From: Steromphala cineraria
Taxonomy: Eukaryota; Mollusca; Gastropoda; Trochida; Trochidae
Direction: 5' to 3'
Assembly (NCBI GenBank): GCA_916613615.1
Contig: OU744721.1
Span: 54,694,747-54,758,746, forward strand
Length of the DNA: 64,000 nucleotides
Part shown: piece after piece, positions 9,264 through 20,635 of the stretch
Numbering within the stretch: position 1 is the stretch's first letter
Layout: every line of letters begins with the position of its first letter
Program-made: the position numbers and the translations under genes
The notes under the pieces: generated by a model
What the model saw: the letters and a program-made list of their open reading frames with translations, nothing else
The model's database searches: none
What the model was told of the DNA's origin: nothing

Positions 9264-12063
9264 TGATATGGAAAGCACTAAATGGGGGTTTTCATGTGTT
9301 TGATGGCTAATAACTTTGTCAGTTTTCAATCTTTTTGCTTGAAGTTTGGTACACTTATTCATTAATGATGTTTGTATAAGGCATTGTATGCATTTTCCAG
9401 TAGAATTAATTTTTTTTTTTTTTTTTAGATGTTCTTTTAAATATTTTTATTTTTAATGCCGAAACAACCAGATGATTTCTTAGCAAGCCAAAAAATTCAT
9501 ATTACTTCTAGATATGGAACATTTGTGTATTAAAACACCAAGAATGGTTATGTCAGAGAGATTGGGGGCTTTTTTTAATCAAATATCAGGTCAAGTTATT
9601 AAAAATCACAGGAAATAAGATTAGTGTAAAATTTGGTAGAGAGCTCTAATCCCCTCTTGATGTGGCATAAAGATACTCATCTCCTATTACAAATAATAGT
9701 GTCATACTGTAAATGCTCATAGGCTATAAGGTACATTGTTTTTAAAGGAAATTTCATTGAGAATCACCTCAATATCAGCTATTTATGTCACAATCAGAGA
9801 TGTGTGTTGGTAATGCGCACTACGGCAGATCCAGTCAGTGTCAATGCAGATAGGTGCAATTGCTTAGACCGACATACTTGTACTGTTCATGTTCAATATA
9901 AGGACTGTTTTTTAGAGAATAACTGGCATACATATCATGTTACCTTTGTTTTTATTGCATAAATGTAAACTATTTGTGAAAATCATTCATTGATCACATT
10001 TCAATAATACTGTCACAACACACAATTTCATGTAGCTTGTATGGATATAAAATACTCATAAAAGCAGTATTGACTTGTAAAAATCATGAATTAAAGTCAA
10101 TTTGCTTGCATGGCAATGCAATCAAGAGACTTTGCATAAGTATTCCAAGTCTTCAATCCACAATCTAACATTGTTCATGCATATGGTCACTTTGAAAAAG
10201 AATGATCCCAGTCCTAACCGGTAGATGGTTAGCATCAATCTGACCCTTTCTGTGATCACATTTGTCCTTCATGGATGGTTTTGGTCTTAATGTAATGAGC
10301 AAGCTGCTGTCCTTGGTGTACCAATACTCTTTTAATAGCAACAATGTCCTTATTGCATTTTTTTGATAGTCTGCTTCCTTATCAATTTGACGCAAAGACG
10401 GAACTGATCCAAGAGAGAGCTGTACACCTAGACACATTTCTTTTCTCAATTGCACAGGTCCTTGGTCCATTATTGAGCCCGTTTATGGTTGACGATAGCC
10501 AGCAAATGTTATTTCTAGAGAAATTTACATTTTTGGGTAGAGATACACTCAGATTTGGGTTTCCTGTCTCACATTTTCAATGTCAGTATAAACCTGTATG
10601 TGCTAAACACTTAGATTCATCTTCAATATTTCATGTAGCTGATGTTTAACATTGTTTTTCATGTTGAAATTTGTCATCTTCCATTTGCAGAGGAGAATAG
10701 ACCTAATCCACCAGCTACGAGAAGCATCGCCAATGCAAAACACGGAGTGACGGGAACATAGAGAATGGTCCCAATAATAACACAGAAGTGTGGCCTCGGT
10801 GACATTAGGTAAGATACTATGCAGTGCATTCATGTAGCCCGTATGAGTTTTTGTCACTTCTTTACTATCGAAACTGAGCTGGGTCTTCACATCCTGACTA
10901 AAAAGTCACTGTTGCTGTCTCCTCTGCTCATGGGTGGTGCCTGTAAACATGTATATCAAAATGATGTTTTTGCACAATCGGGAGACGTCAAAATGTCGAA
11001 GGCAGTTAATCAGATTCCAGCAATTGGCCATTTATGTACCGTCAAACAGTCTCATAGCCCTAAGAGAAATGTAAACTGCCTTCTTGTGGCTTGGGCCTCT
11101 CAGCCGGCAAAGGGCGAAGCAGAAATACTGAGCTGGAGATACCCTCACAGTCTGGCGTCGAAATAAGGGAGGTGGCAGACCTGGACTTGGCAACCAGTTT
11201 AAATGGTCAGCACTCATCCTGGTGACAGGCTTCAGTTTTCTTTATTATGGGGGGTCTGATCCTTCATCAGAATCAAAAGTTAGCCCTTTTTTCCATTGAA
11301 TTTTATCTTTCTGGAAGACTTGAGGTGTGCCGCTTCTCGTATCCTCATGTTCGATAGCAAATTGAAATGATGAAGCACTCCCGGCAAGTGCTTATTTATT
11401 ACACCATACCTGTGATTTGTCTCTGCACTGACAATGTATTGTATACACTGCCATTTGGAACTGATAGTTATCTCCAGGCAGATGTTTATTGGCTTGTAGA
11501 AGAGATTACCTATATGACACCTATAGGAATATTGGCTAACTGCAATGTGTGATGGGTAATACTCAAGAGCACCTACCAATCATGAGGCAATTAGCAGTTA
11601 ATTGAGTGTGGACTCATTTTGACAAGGAAGAAAATGTCTTTCAAGCAGTACCAAATTTAGCAGTTTCAATTTTTATTTTCATAGTGAAATTTGATGAAAA
11701 TTGTCAAAAAAAGTGAAAAAAATTGGTGAAATTTTGAAAAAATTGAAAAAAATATTTATATTTGTCCAAACTTTTTCAAATATTGTTTATTTTAAAGTAT
11801 TTGATTAACATTTGCAGGAAAAAGTTACTTTTTGAAGATATCTTGTATGTTTTTAGAATGATGAGCATTGCGCTACCCTGCAGACGACAAGTTTACAAGA
11901 TCTACTGGCCTTTCAAATCAGATGACAGAGCCTGATGCAAGTCCCCTGTCAGGATACTTGTGTTTGCAACTGAGACCTGAGCTTTTGTGCATTTATTGGT
12001 AATTGGATGTACTTACTACCTGTGAAGTTTTATTTAATTTCGACAAAAATAGCTGCCCTGATA
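9264..12063. other. Unique core between the two E copies
   Basis: About 2.8 kb not found elsewhere in the window. A poly-T run lies near 9410-9426. Around 10160-11600 base use becomes less AT-rich and frames of about 100 codons appear on both strands, with no family I recognise. A 51-codon minus-strand frame (10674-10829) encodes a hydrophobic, membrane-segment-like peptide (FALAMLLVAGGLGLF). On the plus strand the same place has a good acceptor (CTTCCATTTGCAG, to 10690) and donor (TTAGGTAAGA, near 10807), but all three plus frames between them contain stops. It may be captured intronic or gene-edge DNA. 11690-11760 is an A-rich GAAAAAATT run. Confidence 0.4.
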
Positions 12064-12514
12064 GGACACAGCCCACAATTACATCGACTAACTTTTACCT
12101 CAACCCGGAAGCAATTCAGAGACAAAGTAGTCCCTAGTGGATAATTTATAAAAAATACTTCCAGACACTTTATTGTGACATGTGATGGTGCAAATGAAAG
12201 GTCTGACTCTCTAGTATGTGTGTAAATTTTTCTGGGTCTTGGAATTACTGTTAAAGTGTTGGTGTGAGCAGGCAAAGTGACCCCAAGTTGAAGGTCATGT
12301 CATGCTGAACGGCCTTGACGAAGGGGTCATATTTGTTGACACTCTCTACCGGCCTTCGCTGCCGCAAAAGGTGTGCTAATTTTTTGACTGAAAAGTTGTC
12401 TATGGCAGGTGAGTCAATGTGCAAAAGCTGAACGCCCAACCAAATATAGGGAAAAGGCTGTATTAGAAAGACAATGATGATAAAACTACTGTAAAATAAT
12501 TGTGGTCTGTGGCC
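12064..12514 (+). mobile_element. 451-bp inverted-terminus element E, right copy
   Basis: Direct repeat of the left copy with the same inverted termini and two mismatches. Its left flank is CTGATA and its right flank CAATTG; the left copy has CAATTG on its left and CTGATA on its right. Sequence right of it (TTTATCACCATATCATTTAAG) resumes the P3 duplication. Confidence 0.85.
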
Positions 12515-12519
12515 AATTG

Positions 12520-13870
12520 CTTTATCACCATATCATTTAAGTGCATATCAAACGTGAATTTGTCAAAAATAACATTTCATTCTTTAGAAACATAAGATGC
12601 TGAATCGCTAAAGTATCTATTATGCAGGTAGGCAATACTTTCTACTTTTAAAATGACTAAATTATTGTGATTTGATAAGGAATCAGATCATTGTAGAAGG
12701 TACAATATAGACATCAAACAAACTTCAGTCCTTGCAGAGACATATTGGTTTACATAACCTTCCTATGTATTATCAGCTGTCTATTCAAATAAACACATGT
12801 GATGTGAATCTGAAGTCTTATGTTTTAGAAATATGGGAATAATACAATTTACTTAATCCCAATTGTCAGGTAACCATTTGGAGTGCAAGATGTTGAGTTA
12901 ACTTTGTTTTGGGTTTTTTAGATTCCCTGTACAATATTCATATAATATTTTTCTAGTAAACACTTACAGTCATAAAGCAACATTTCCTTAAATTGATCTA
13001 TTATTTTTTCGTTTCATTAAGGCAATCTAATGGAATTACGGTGACCCAGGGCTTTGTGAAAGGAGACCAAGGTAAAGAATTTATCCTGTAAAATGAGGAG
13101 CAGTACATTCTAAAGTTATCAGTCTGTGAAATAGGATACATGTCGCCTGCTTAAATGTAAATATCAAATCTAAGTATAATTCAAATGATGACTAAGTCAC
13201 TTTCCGCATAATTTCAATCTTCAATACCTAGATTCGTTAATCATTTTGACGTGTGTTGAGTCCATACTATTCTTGTGATATGAGAAGCAGTTGTGAAAGA
13301 TGATATGAAGTATCAAAAGGTTAATGTCTTCTATAGAAATGTACAGTTTCTTTCTACTTATCTGTCACTTTTGATGTCCTTATGTTACAGGTGAGACTAG
13401 AGAGATCAATAAGTCCAATACATTTCATAGCATATGAAGAAGGATATGAAAAAGAAATGACACATACCAATGTCTTATAATTTATATTCAAAGGATTTTG
13501 AAGATCTTGAAAAAAACTATATCAGTTATACAGAACAATACCGTCGACGGCAGAAAAAATAAAACTTATCATAAATGACGAAACACCATGTTACAGAAAC
13601 AGAATAAATTGTATTTTATTTTTAATGTGAATGATAATAGAAGATTTTTTCTTTTCTTTTAACATCAACATACGTTTTGAGACAATAACTGATTAAAAAT
13701 GCTAAACGTGATTGATTTCTTTTCAAAATTCCAGATTCTTGCCGTACTTTAAATGACAGTGAAAGTACTATTGTATTGTATTTAAAATATAAACAAGTGT
13801 TGTTACTATTATTAGTATTAATATTAGTATTATACATGTATGTATTATTCATTTATTATGTGTTGTTACA
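12520..13870 (+). repeat. Tandem duplication P3, copy 2, right part
   Basis: It resumes the alignment with P3 copy 1 (about 6090-7850) after the composite insertion. Within it, 13032-13072 (CCCAGGGCTTTGTGAAAGGAGACC) is a one-ended remnant of the foldback family whose full copies lie at 35.7 and 46.1 kb. Confidence 0.65.
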
Positions 13871-13915
13871 CACGAATGTTTTGTAAATGTATTCTACATG
13901 AATAATTACAGTTCA

Positions 13916-14213
13916 TTAATTGAGGAGAAGATCATGGGCTTAAGGGATGTAGTAACCCAGATCACAGTTAATTGATGGCTAAATCCTTTTGATCTCCAGA
14001 GCTTCTCTAAGTTTGCGAGGACGATAATCCGGTTGATTGGTGACAAGGCGTTTGATTTCTGGCCATTGTATTATTTTGATGATTGGGGTGGGCTTTGATG
14101 TGGTCCGATATAGCTGATTTGCTGTCTAAGTTCGTCACTGATGTTTGATGTTCCTATAGTCTAGCGTTGATACAATGTACATTCCGTCAGCCTGCGATCT
14201 CCTCCTCAATTAA
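13916..14213. mobile_element. MITE with TTAATTGAGGAG termini
   Basis: About 298 bp bounded by TTAATTGAGGAGAAGATC on the left and GATCTCCTCCTCAATTAA on the right, near-perfect inverted repeats. TTAA at both outer edges would fit a TTAA-type target duplication, as in piggyBac-like elements, or may be part of the inverted repeat. The interior is less AT-rich than its flanks and has no frame I recognise. No other copy was seen in the window. Confidence 0.7.
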
Positions 14214-14999
14214 TTTACTATAGTCGTTTTGTATGTACATCACTGGCCTCTATTGATTAAAGTAAACATCTGCTTTGTACATTCCTGGCTTCTTACCATT
14301 ACCTCTGTGAAATTACATTACTCTTTTTTACTGTTTATTGTACTTTTTACTTTGCTCCTACCTCATCACTCTCCCCCTGCTTGAGAACCACACCATACAA
14401 TGAACAAGGAAGTTGTCATCCATATTCCTCTGGAGTATTCTGTATTCTTTGATAGCGATGTTTCGACATAGATCCTAATATCATTGTCAAGCAAGTGATG
14501 ATAATGATCTATGTCGAAAGAATAACGAAATAAATTATCCATAAAATAAGCTTCGTTTCTGATCATCACACCAACATCTAGAATGCCAATAACGGAAGAT
14601 CGTTTTCGAATTAAACATCTTGGATAATCAATTTCTCTTAGTTTTAAAAGTGCTCATAATTCTTCAGTAGCTTTACAGGATTGATCAAGTTGCGTGATAA
14701 ATAAGGCTAAAACGGATGTCAGTGTTGTGAAAGGAGACTATAGTTCATTTCAATATGTTGCACCCCACCTAACACTAGATATAATCGACGTATGCCTACA
14801 TAAAGAATTTACATTTTACTAAATTGTAAAACTTGCACTAAAGCTTGAAAACTAAATAATAATGACAGTTGATGTCCTGTAGATTGCTTATAATTTAATC
14901 AGGTTATCGATTCATGATGTTACTAAAACTTATAAGAGCATTTTGCCATTTAAAAAACGTTTAGGTTGACATAAAAAAAATAATTTATACCAATAAGAG
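14214..14999. other. AT-rich spacer, nothing recognised
   Basis: There are short chance frames on the minus strand near 14366-14569 but no repeat, RNA or promoter signal that I can support. GATAATGATCTATGTCGAA near 14500 is partly complementary to TTCGACATAGATCCTAATATC near 14462, a weak local inverted repeat. Confidence 0.4.
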
Positions 15000-15670
15000 G
15001 TTATTGAAACTTAACGAAATGCAATTTTTAAAAATAAAATCTTACTTACATCAATATGTTTATTAAATTTCCGTACCATGTGTATACCGAGTATCACAAC
15101 ACAATTTATAACTACACAATAGAACTTCAAGAGGCACTTCGTTATTTTCATTATGTTTTTGTTGTTTATACGAACGAAATAGACATAATTCATTATTTGA
15201 ATGAAAAAAGGTAACAAAATATACCCAAAATGGCAAATAAAAACTTGTTTTCAATGAAATCTGAAAATGATTAGTAATTTATATTTGCAGAAGGCAATTC
15301 CCACGTTTTTTTCAAATGCATTTACCGTATGATTTTTACAAGAAATAAACTTTTCAATGGCATACAATAGATTGTTATTTTTAACAGCCTTTTCAAAAGA
15401 CAAGTTTTCACCCTTCAGACTACTCAGAAAAATATGCCTTATGCTCAAAATATCCAAGACACAGGACACTCCTTCCCTGAACCAATTTCCAATAAAGAAT
15501 ATTTTGTCTTAAAAGTGGTGGTTAAACCATAAAGGTTGTGATGAAATGTAATTGATGTTGTCTGAGTCACTATACGACGTTGAGTACCTTTAAAATGATA
15601 CTTTCTTGCAACAACTTTTCATTAAGTTCGTAAATTTGACCCCAACCAATCACGGAGTGGCTCATTCACT
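15000..15670 (+). repeat. Diverged paralogous block P4, copy a
   Basis: It aligns in patches with 24600-25060: AAACTTGTTTTCAATGAA (about 15240 and 24712), AATGATACTTTC (about 15595 and 24958), CAACWWYTTTYT, and CACGGAGTGGCT (about 15652 and 25030). The spacing of landmarks is similar in both copies. I see no coding or RNA content. Confidence 0.55.
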
Positions 15671-16865
15671 GTTATTCTGTAAGAAAAATCACGGAAAGGA
15701 TAACACACATAACATGATCAAAGGGCAAAACTACGCTTGATATCAAGAATAATCTTGATGAAAGGCAAACTCAGAAAATAATATATTGTATAAATAGTAT
15801 ATTGCTATTGTATAGCATAGTTGGTAATGTTATATGATTCTATATTTCTGATATAGATGTGCGAATGTAGACAAAACCTACAATTGAAAAAGAGTACCTC
15901 ATAAATAAGTTTTATTTTCTGTTCATATTGGAAGGTTCAAATGTGAATATCAAAAACCAATGACAAATTCGTAAAAATCAAACTTACAGAAATCATACGT
16001 TTTAATTACGTTCTTCTGTATTATGATTCTTTTACTTTGTAATGATAAGGAGTCAGATTATGATATTGTATGACCAGGAAAATATGTTATGTTTATACAA
16101 ATTCATTAGATTTAACTGTAAACTTTCAATGAAATGACTTTCAGGTTGATAACAAAGAAACGAAATTTTAATTGGTTATGACAATAGCTGACAGAAGAGA
16201 TTATATGATTATTTTCATTTTTACAACAAAACAGAAACACAAGTCGTACACATGAGACTTGCCATGCATATCGTTCTTCGCAATGCACCACCCAACAAAT
16301 GAGGTCTCCTGCACATGCAAATCAAGCTAATCAGGCCATGACATCAAAGTGCAAACGGCATGATATAATCATATGTTATTGCAATGAATGAAATATCTCG
16401 TTCTTAGGCAATTATTTTAAAATCATTGACACGATCTTTGCAGTATTGACCGTTTTAAATATTCTACTCATCAATACAATTTAGATCACTTTCATCAAGG
16501 ATTATAAAATCAAAAGGGCTTCTACCCACTATAACATATATAACTGTGACGAATAAAGTGTTATTGTGTTCAACTGTTTAACTCCAAAACTTGCATTGTA
16601 TTAAAGACAAGATGCAATTGAGATATATCGTAGATACTCTTCTAGTTTAGTGTTTAGGTGGTAATAAGTTTTACATCTCTGATTTGGTTAAGAAAGTGAA
16701 AACTAATAAATTCCAAATTATATGTTACCCTTCATATGTAACCTAAAAATGTCTTAGTTTATAAAAGGTCGAAAATGTCTGTGATGATTTGGAAAAGTGG
16801 ATTTGTGAACAATGGTGTTAAAGTTTCGATGTAGTCGTGACACTGTGAACCTGCTAATCGCGTGG
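15671..16865. other. AT-rich spacer
   Basis: No gene. A less AT-rich patch at about 16262-16360 (CATGCAAATCAAGCTAATCAGG) contains an octamer-like ATGCAAAT and a TAAT core. It could be regulatory, but has no supporting copy in the window. Confidence 0.35.
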
Positions 16866-16895
16866 TCTGATTACGTCACGCCCGATGACGTCACT
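16866..16895. promoter_or_regulatory. Pair of cAMP-response-element-like sites
   Basis: TTACGTCAC (16871-16879) and a perfect TGACGTCA (16886-16893) lie within 25 bp, in a small GC- and CpG-richer patch (16850-16900). The motif is the consensus of CREB/ATF factors. No adjacent gene is visible, so a role is only inferred. Confidence 0.35.
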
Positions 16896-18475
16896 GAGAG
16901 GCATCTGTTCCATTTTACCGGTGTGTTAAATAAATCATGATTCATATGAAAGTTGAATTAAAGTCTACATGTTCAATAGTTCATGCCATTCGTGTCGTAA
17001 CAAAAGGGTTGAGTGAACATATTCTATTCGTTTCAAAGTTATTTACTGCATATATTATTGAAAATTTCAAGAAATACCAAATTAAAACTTTCTTTTGCGC
17101 GTCAGTATATTTGAGATTCATGGTTACAGACTTTACCTTGGTCAAATTTAAGCAGATTATATTCAGTACAAGAAGTACGAAACCCATAAGGACATGTATC
17201 TAGAGATGAAATGATATTAGTCTTGTTATATTGTCATGTTCTTGAAATCTGAATGCATTTCAGCGTCTTAAGGGAAATGTCTTTGATTCTTGTTGACTTA
17301 TTGAGCTAATAAATTACATGCTATTCATTTTTGGCTACAAAAGTAAAACTCTTGGCTTAAAGTTTAATCTGGTGAAATAATCCGGATGATATATCTGTCG
17401 TAGAGATCCAGGGACGACGAGTCTTATAATGAAGGTAGTTACAGCTTCATGAATCTAACAAAGGATACCCTTGTACAGATAGTTAAATTGACAACCTTAC
17501 TATGAATTTCTCTTTTTAGTTTATGTTTATATTCTGACCGTATCTCACAAAATGTTAAGCTATCAGTCTCAAATAAGAATAAAATATAAATAAATTAAGG
17601 TTCTCATTTGTTTATATGAGTTATGTGTTGAAGAATAGAAAACTATGTATATCTGACACAAGGACTCCTTCGCTCAAAAGATAATTTTGCAAAATAAGCA
17701 AGGATGTCATTTCTGTCATTGTGAAGGGTGGAATCTTGATACGTAAAGGCCACTACAGCTTCATATTAACATCATGAATCAAACAAGCATCCGTGGTTGT
17801 AAGGAAATTTTAAAAACACAACTGCATCACCTTGTGTTTCCTGTAAAAAGTTAAAGTTAATTGTCAATACAAAGAAGATAATAAGAATTTGGATTCATAT
17901 GAGAAACGCCAAGTACAATTACATGTGATATAACAAAAGTTGGGAATAACTTTAAATTGAAATTGGTGAAGAATGAAAAGGTAAAGTTTATTTAAATTAT
18001 CGAAACTGCGGATGTCCAGATGAGGTTTAAGTGATTTGGTTAATCATGATCTTATCTTTCCTTTAACCTTTTTATTGCAACTGACTATGTTGTCGACATG
18101 ATATGGTAAATAAAACATTTGGTATATAATCAGTCTACAGCAACATAATAATTATTGCATTTCTCAATTGATATTTCAAAAACAAAAATGTTTATCTAGG
18201 GTAACGCTTAGCATGCATTTGAAGTCACTTGATATGATGTGGTGATCTCTTTTTAATAGAATCAAAGGTCAGTCGTTATTCTGAATTGATGAATGGAATA
18301 GTCTGTCATATTTGTACATTTAATATTTAAGTAGAGTAACAGTCACTATTACGTTAACTATTAAGTCACAGATGGTATAATGTCATTCTCAATTTCGAAA
18401 ATCTACACCATCGAATCATCTCCACTGATGTTGGTGAATAGTTTTGAATAGGCTATTCATCTTTCATGAAATATT
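16896..18475. other. AT-rich spacer
   Basis: Frames at 16937-17203 (plus) and 16981-17187 (minus) overlap each other and show no coding signs. No repeat partner was found with confidence. Confidence 0.4.
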
Positions 18476-18760
18476 ATGTCCCATGAGTAATCCGATTTCA
18501 GTACATACCATTGAGAGTAGAGCGATCAATAGGTCCAATACATTTCTTTAGATATATATGTGAAAACCAATGCACTTTAGTCATTATCATTTTATCATCC
18601 TGATCATAATTCTCCAGCGCTTTTAATATATAAAAGAAAGCAGTTTCAATGTTCAAAACAACTGCATATACATGTATAGGCAGATGATAAAACTATTATC
18701 AATAACAATACACTATGGATGTTGCATTTAAAAACCAATACATGTACCTTTATATAAAGA
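18476..18760 (+). repeat. Fragment of a third P3-like copy
   Basis: GAGCGATCAATAGGTCCAATACATTTCTT (given in two words: GAGCGATCAATAGG, TCCAATACATTTCTT) near 18517 matches the islands near 7634 and 13401. AACCAATACATGTACCTTTAT near 18731 matches 8516. The intervening DNA is not alignable by eye. Confidence 0.5.
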
Positions 18761-19259
18761 TATTGGGTTTTTAAAAGCTATAAAAGCTATAAATTAATAC
18801 TTTTGAGCTAGCACTATTTAACGAGGACTTCATAAAGAAAAAGTATAATTTGAAATATGATAAATGATAAATGATCTTGACTTTTCTACTTTAATACCAT
18901 AAAGGCTCAATAATTGTGACAATTAACTTTCAATTCTAACGATCGTGGTACTTTTTCTTGATTTAGTGGCCAACAGGAAACCTTTATAGTTTATAGTAAG
19001 ATTTCATTTAAACAATTGATCAAATCATCAATGGCAAAATTTGTTTTACCGAAATATGAATTTTAAGATTTTTTTCTAGTATAGTATTGCGAGAAATCTG
19101 TCTTTCCATCTTTCCATTTCATTATAGTGTATACAAAAATCTTGAAACATGACTCCTGGCCTTTCATAACGCTTGTTGCATCACCACAAGCACCATGTTG
19201 TTAACACCTCTTGAAATCTATTTCTGAAAACATAGCCACCCTTGATTACGACTGAGAGG
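18761..19259. other. AT-rich spacer, nothing recognised
   Basis: Contains a short tandem AAGCTATA duplication near 18775-18792 and nothing else supported. Confidence 0.4.
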
Positions 19260-19415
19260 ATCGAAGATTGACGAATCACAAACGCGTCGTATGAAGTGGC
19301 ACAAACCAGACACTGTGAAATCTCTATTACAAGTGAAATGTGCAAGTAACTACTCTAAATACCAATCGAATACTACTTCAATGCGAGGATTCGACATAGA
19401 TTGCAAAATAAATGG
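19260..19415 (+). repeat. Dispersed repeat F, copy 1
   Basis: It aligns with 59267-59400: GGCACAAACCRGACACTGTG, AAATCTCTATTACA, AATACCAATYGRA, then AGGATTCGACATAGATT. Function and class are unknown. Confidence 0.65.
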
Positions 19416-20635
19416 CAATAGTTTGCTGGAAACCGAAAGCAGACTTGCATACATTAATGTGTAGCGATTACGTCTCATTGGAAGACTGTCCTTCTAGAAG
19501 TTCATGGAATTGTTAAGCGGACAAGCTCGTTGTGAATATAACCCCACTAGGTCTAACGTTGCTCTATATCGTGGCAGGTTTTGTTCAATTCTTTACACCA
19601 CAATGATAGTGGAGTCATGTTGACTTGGACTAGATACAATATCCCTTATTTAACTTCCATTTCCATGATACTTCCATTTTCATAAGGCATTAGTTGTGAT
19701 TTTAGTATAACGTAAGGATGTCAATAACATTGTTGCATTGTTAAATAGGGATATTAGAACACAACAATACATGTTGCAATACAATACATCTCTTTGAAAA
19801 CTAACATTGAGGAAGCTTTTGCATTTCAGCATCTAAAACAAGACAAAATTAGAAATGAAAAAGAACCATATTGGATATAAGGGATGTCATGATACACCGA
19901 TGCATCAGCTGTTCAGCTGATTGAAAAATGACGTCACTAAGATTAAATAACTTTAGTAACGCTCATTGAATAACTTGTTCATGTTACACAAGACTCATTG
20001 AATACATGGTTACACAACACATGTTATCTCATGAAGACATTCAGAACACATATATGTAATAAATTGCAAATTATCTCAATACAGAAATCATGCAAGCTTC
20101 TTGGTATGATGGAAACGTTTAATTGATATTATTTTCAAGATTTGATGCTCATGAAAATACATGATTTCTTAATCGATTGATTAGGTCAAATATATCTTCA
20201 TTCATTAATTGGTTCAACACTGAATACCTAAATACAAGAAACCATAATTTTAACATTGTGCTGGACTTCAAGAGACCGATATTCAAAGTGTATTCAAAGA
20301 TATTCAGTTCTTTCTCTTTGTATCAGGGACTCCTTGCCGCTCAAGTTGATACCCATCGAACGCAACTGTGGTAACTGAGCGAGGCGTAAATCCTACACAC
20401 ATAATGACTAGTAACTAAAAGCGAGTTCATCAAAAGCTATGGCACTTTTTATCAGAGGGTATTGTACTTTGGACGTCAAATTAAGTATTTTATTGTTGAT
20501 TAAATCATGTCAATTTGAGTTCAAACTTTGGACGAAACATTTTTTTACCGAGTTGTGAATTTCTTTTCTCAAAAGCTAATTTCATCACATGCAAGTATGA
20601 CGAGGGGCTTCTATATAGTTTCACCAAACAACAGA
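19416..20635. other. AT-rich spacer, nothing recognised
   Basis: One perfect TGACGTCA lies near 19929 in isolation. No gene or shared repeat could be supported. Confidence 0.4.

Larger units (their letters stand above)
8808..12519. mobile_element. Composite 3.7-kb insertion: two direct 451-bp elements around a unique core, flanked by CAATTG
   Basis: Outer flanks: CAATTG at 8808-8813 and again at 12514-12519, adjoining the outer ends of two direct 451-bp repeats (8813-9263 and 12064-12514). Inner flanks: CTGATA at 9263-9268 just after the left repeat and CTGATA at 12058-12063 just before the right repeat. The paralogous P3 copy 1 carries a single CAATTT at 6079-6084 followed by the same downstream sequence, which looks like an uninterrupted site. 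The unit therefore entered as one block. Swapped flank pairs (outer with outer, inner with inner) are what a circle carrying the element would leave if it recombined into a resident copy. Transposition of the whole pair as a macro-element is the alternative. An LTR element is less likely: ends are not TG...CA, and each arm has its own longer inverted termini. Confidence 0.75.

Noticed and set aside
8731..9362. Overlapping minus-strand frames (97 and 120 codons) in the left E element and its edge, repeated in the right copy.
   Set aside because: The frames end differently in the two copies because they run into unrelated flanks, and none shows a transposase or other domain.
8813..12514. LTR retrotransposon with 451-bp LTRs and a 6-bp target duplication.
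   Set aside because: The arms do not start TG or end CA and have 17-bp inverted termini of their own. The core shows no reverse transcriptase, primer-binding site or polypurine tract, and the matched inner CTGATA flanks are not expected for an LTR element.
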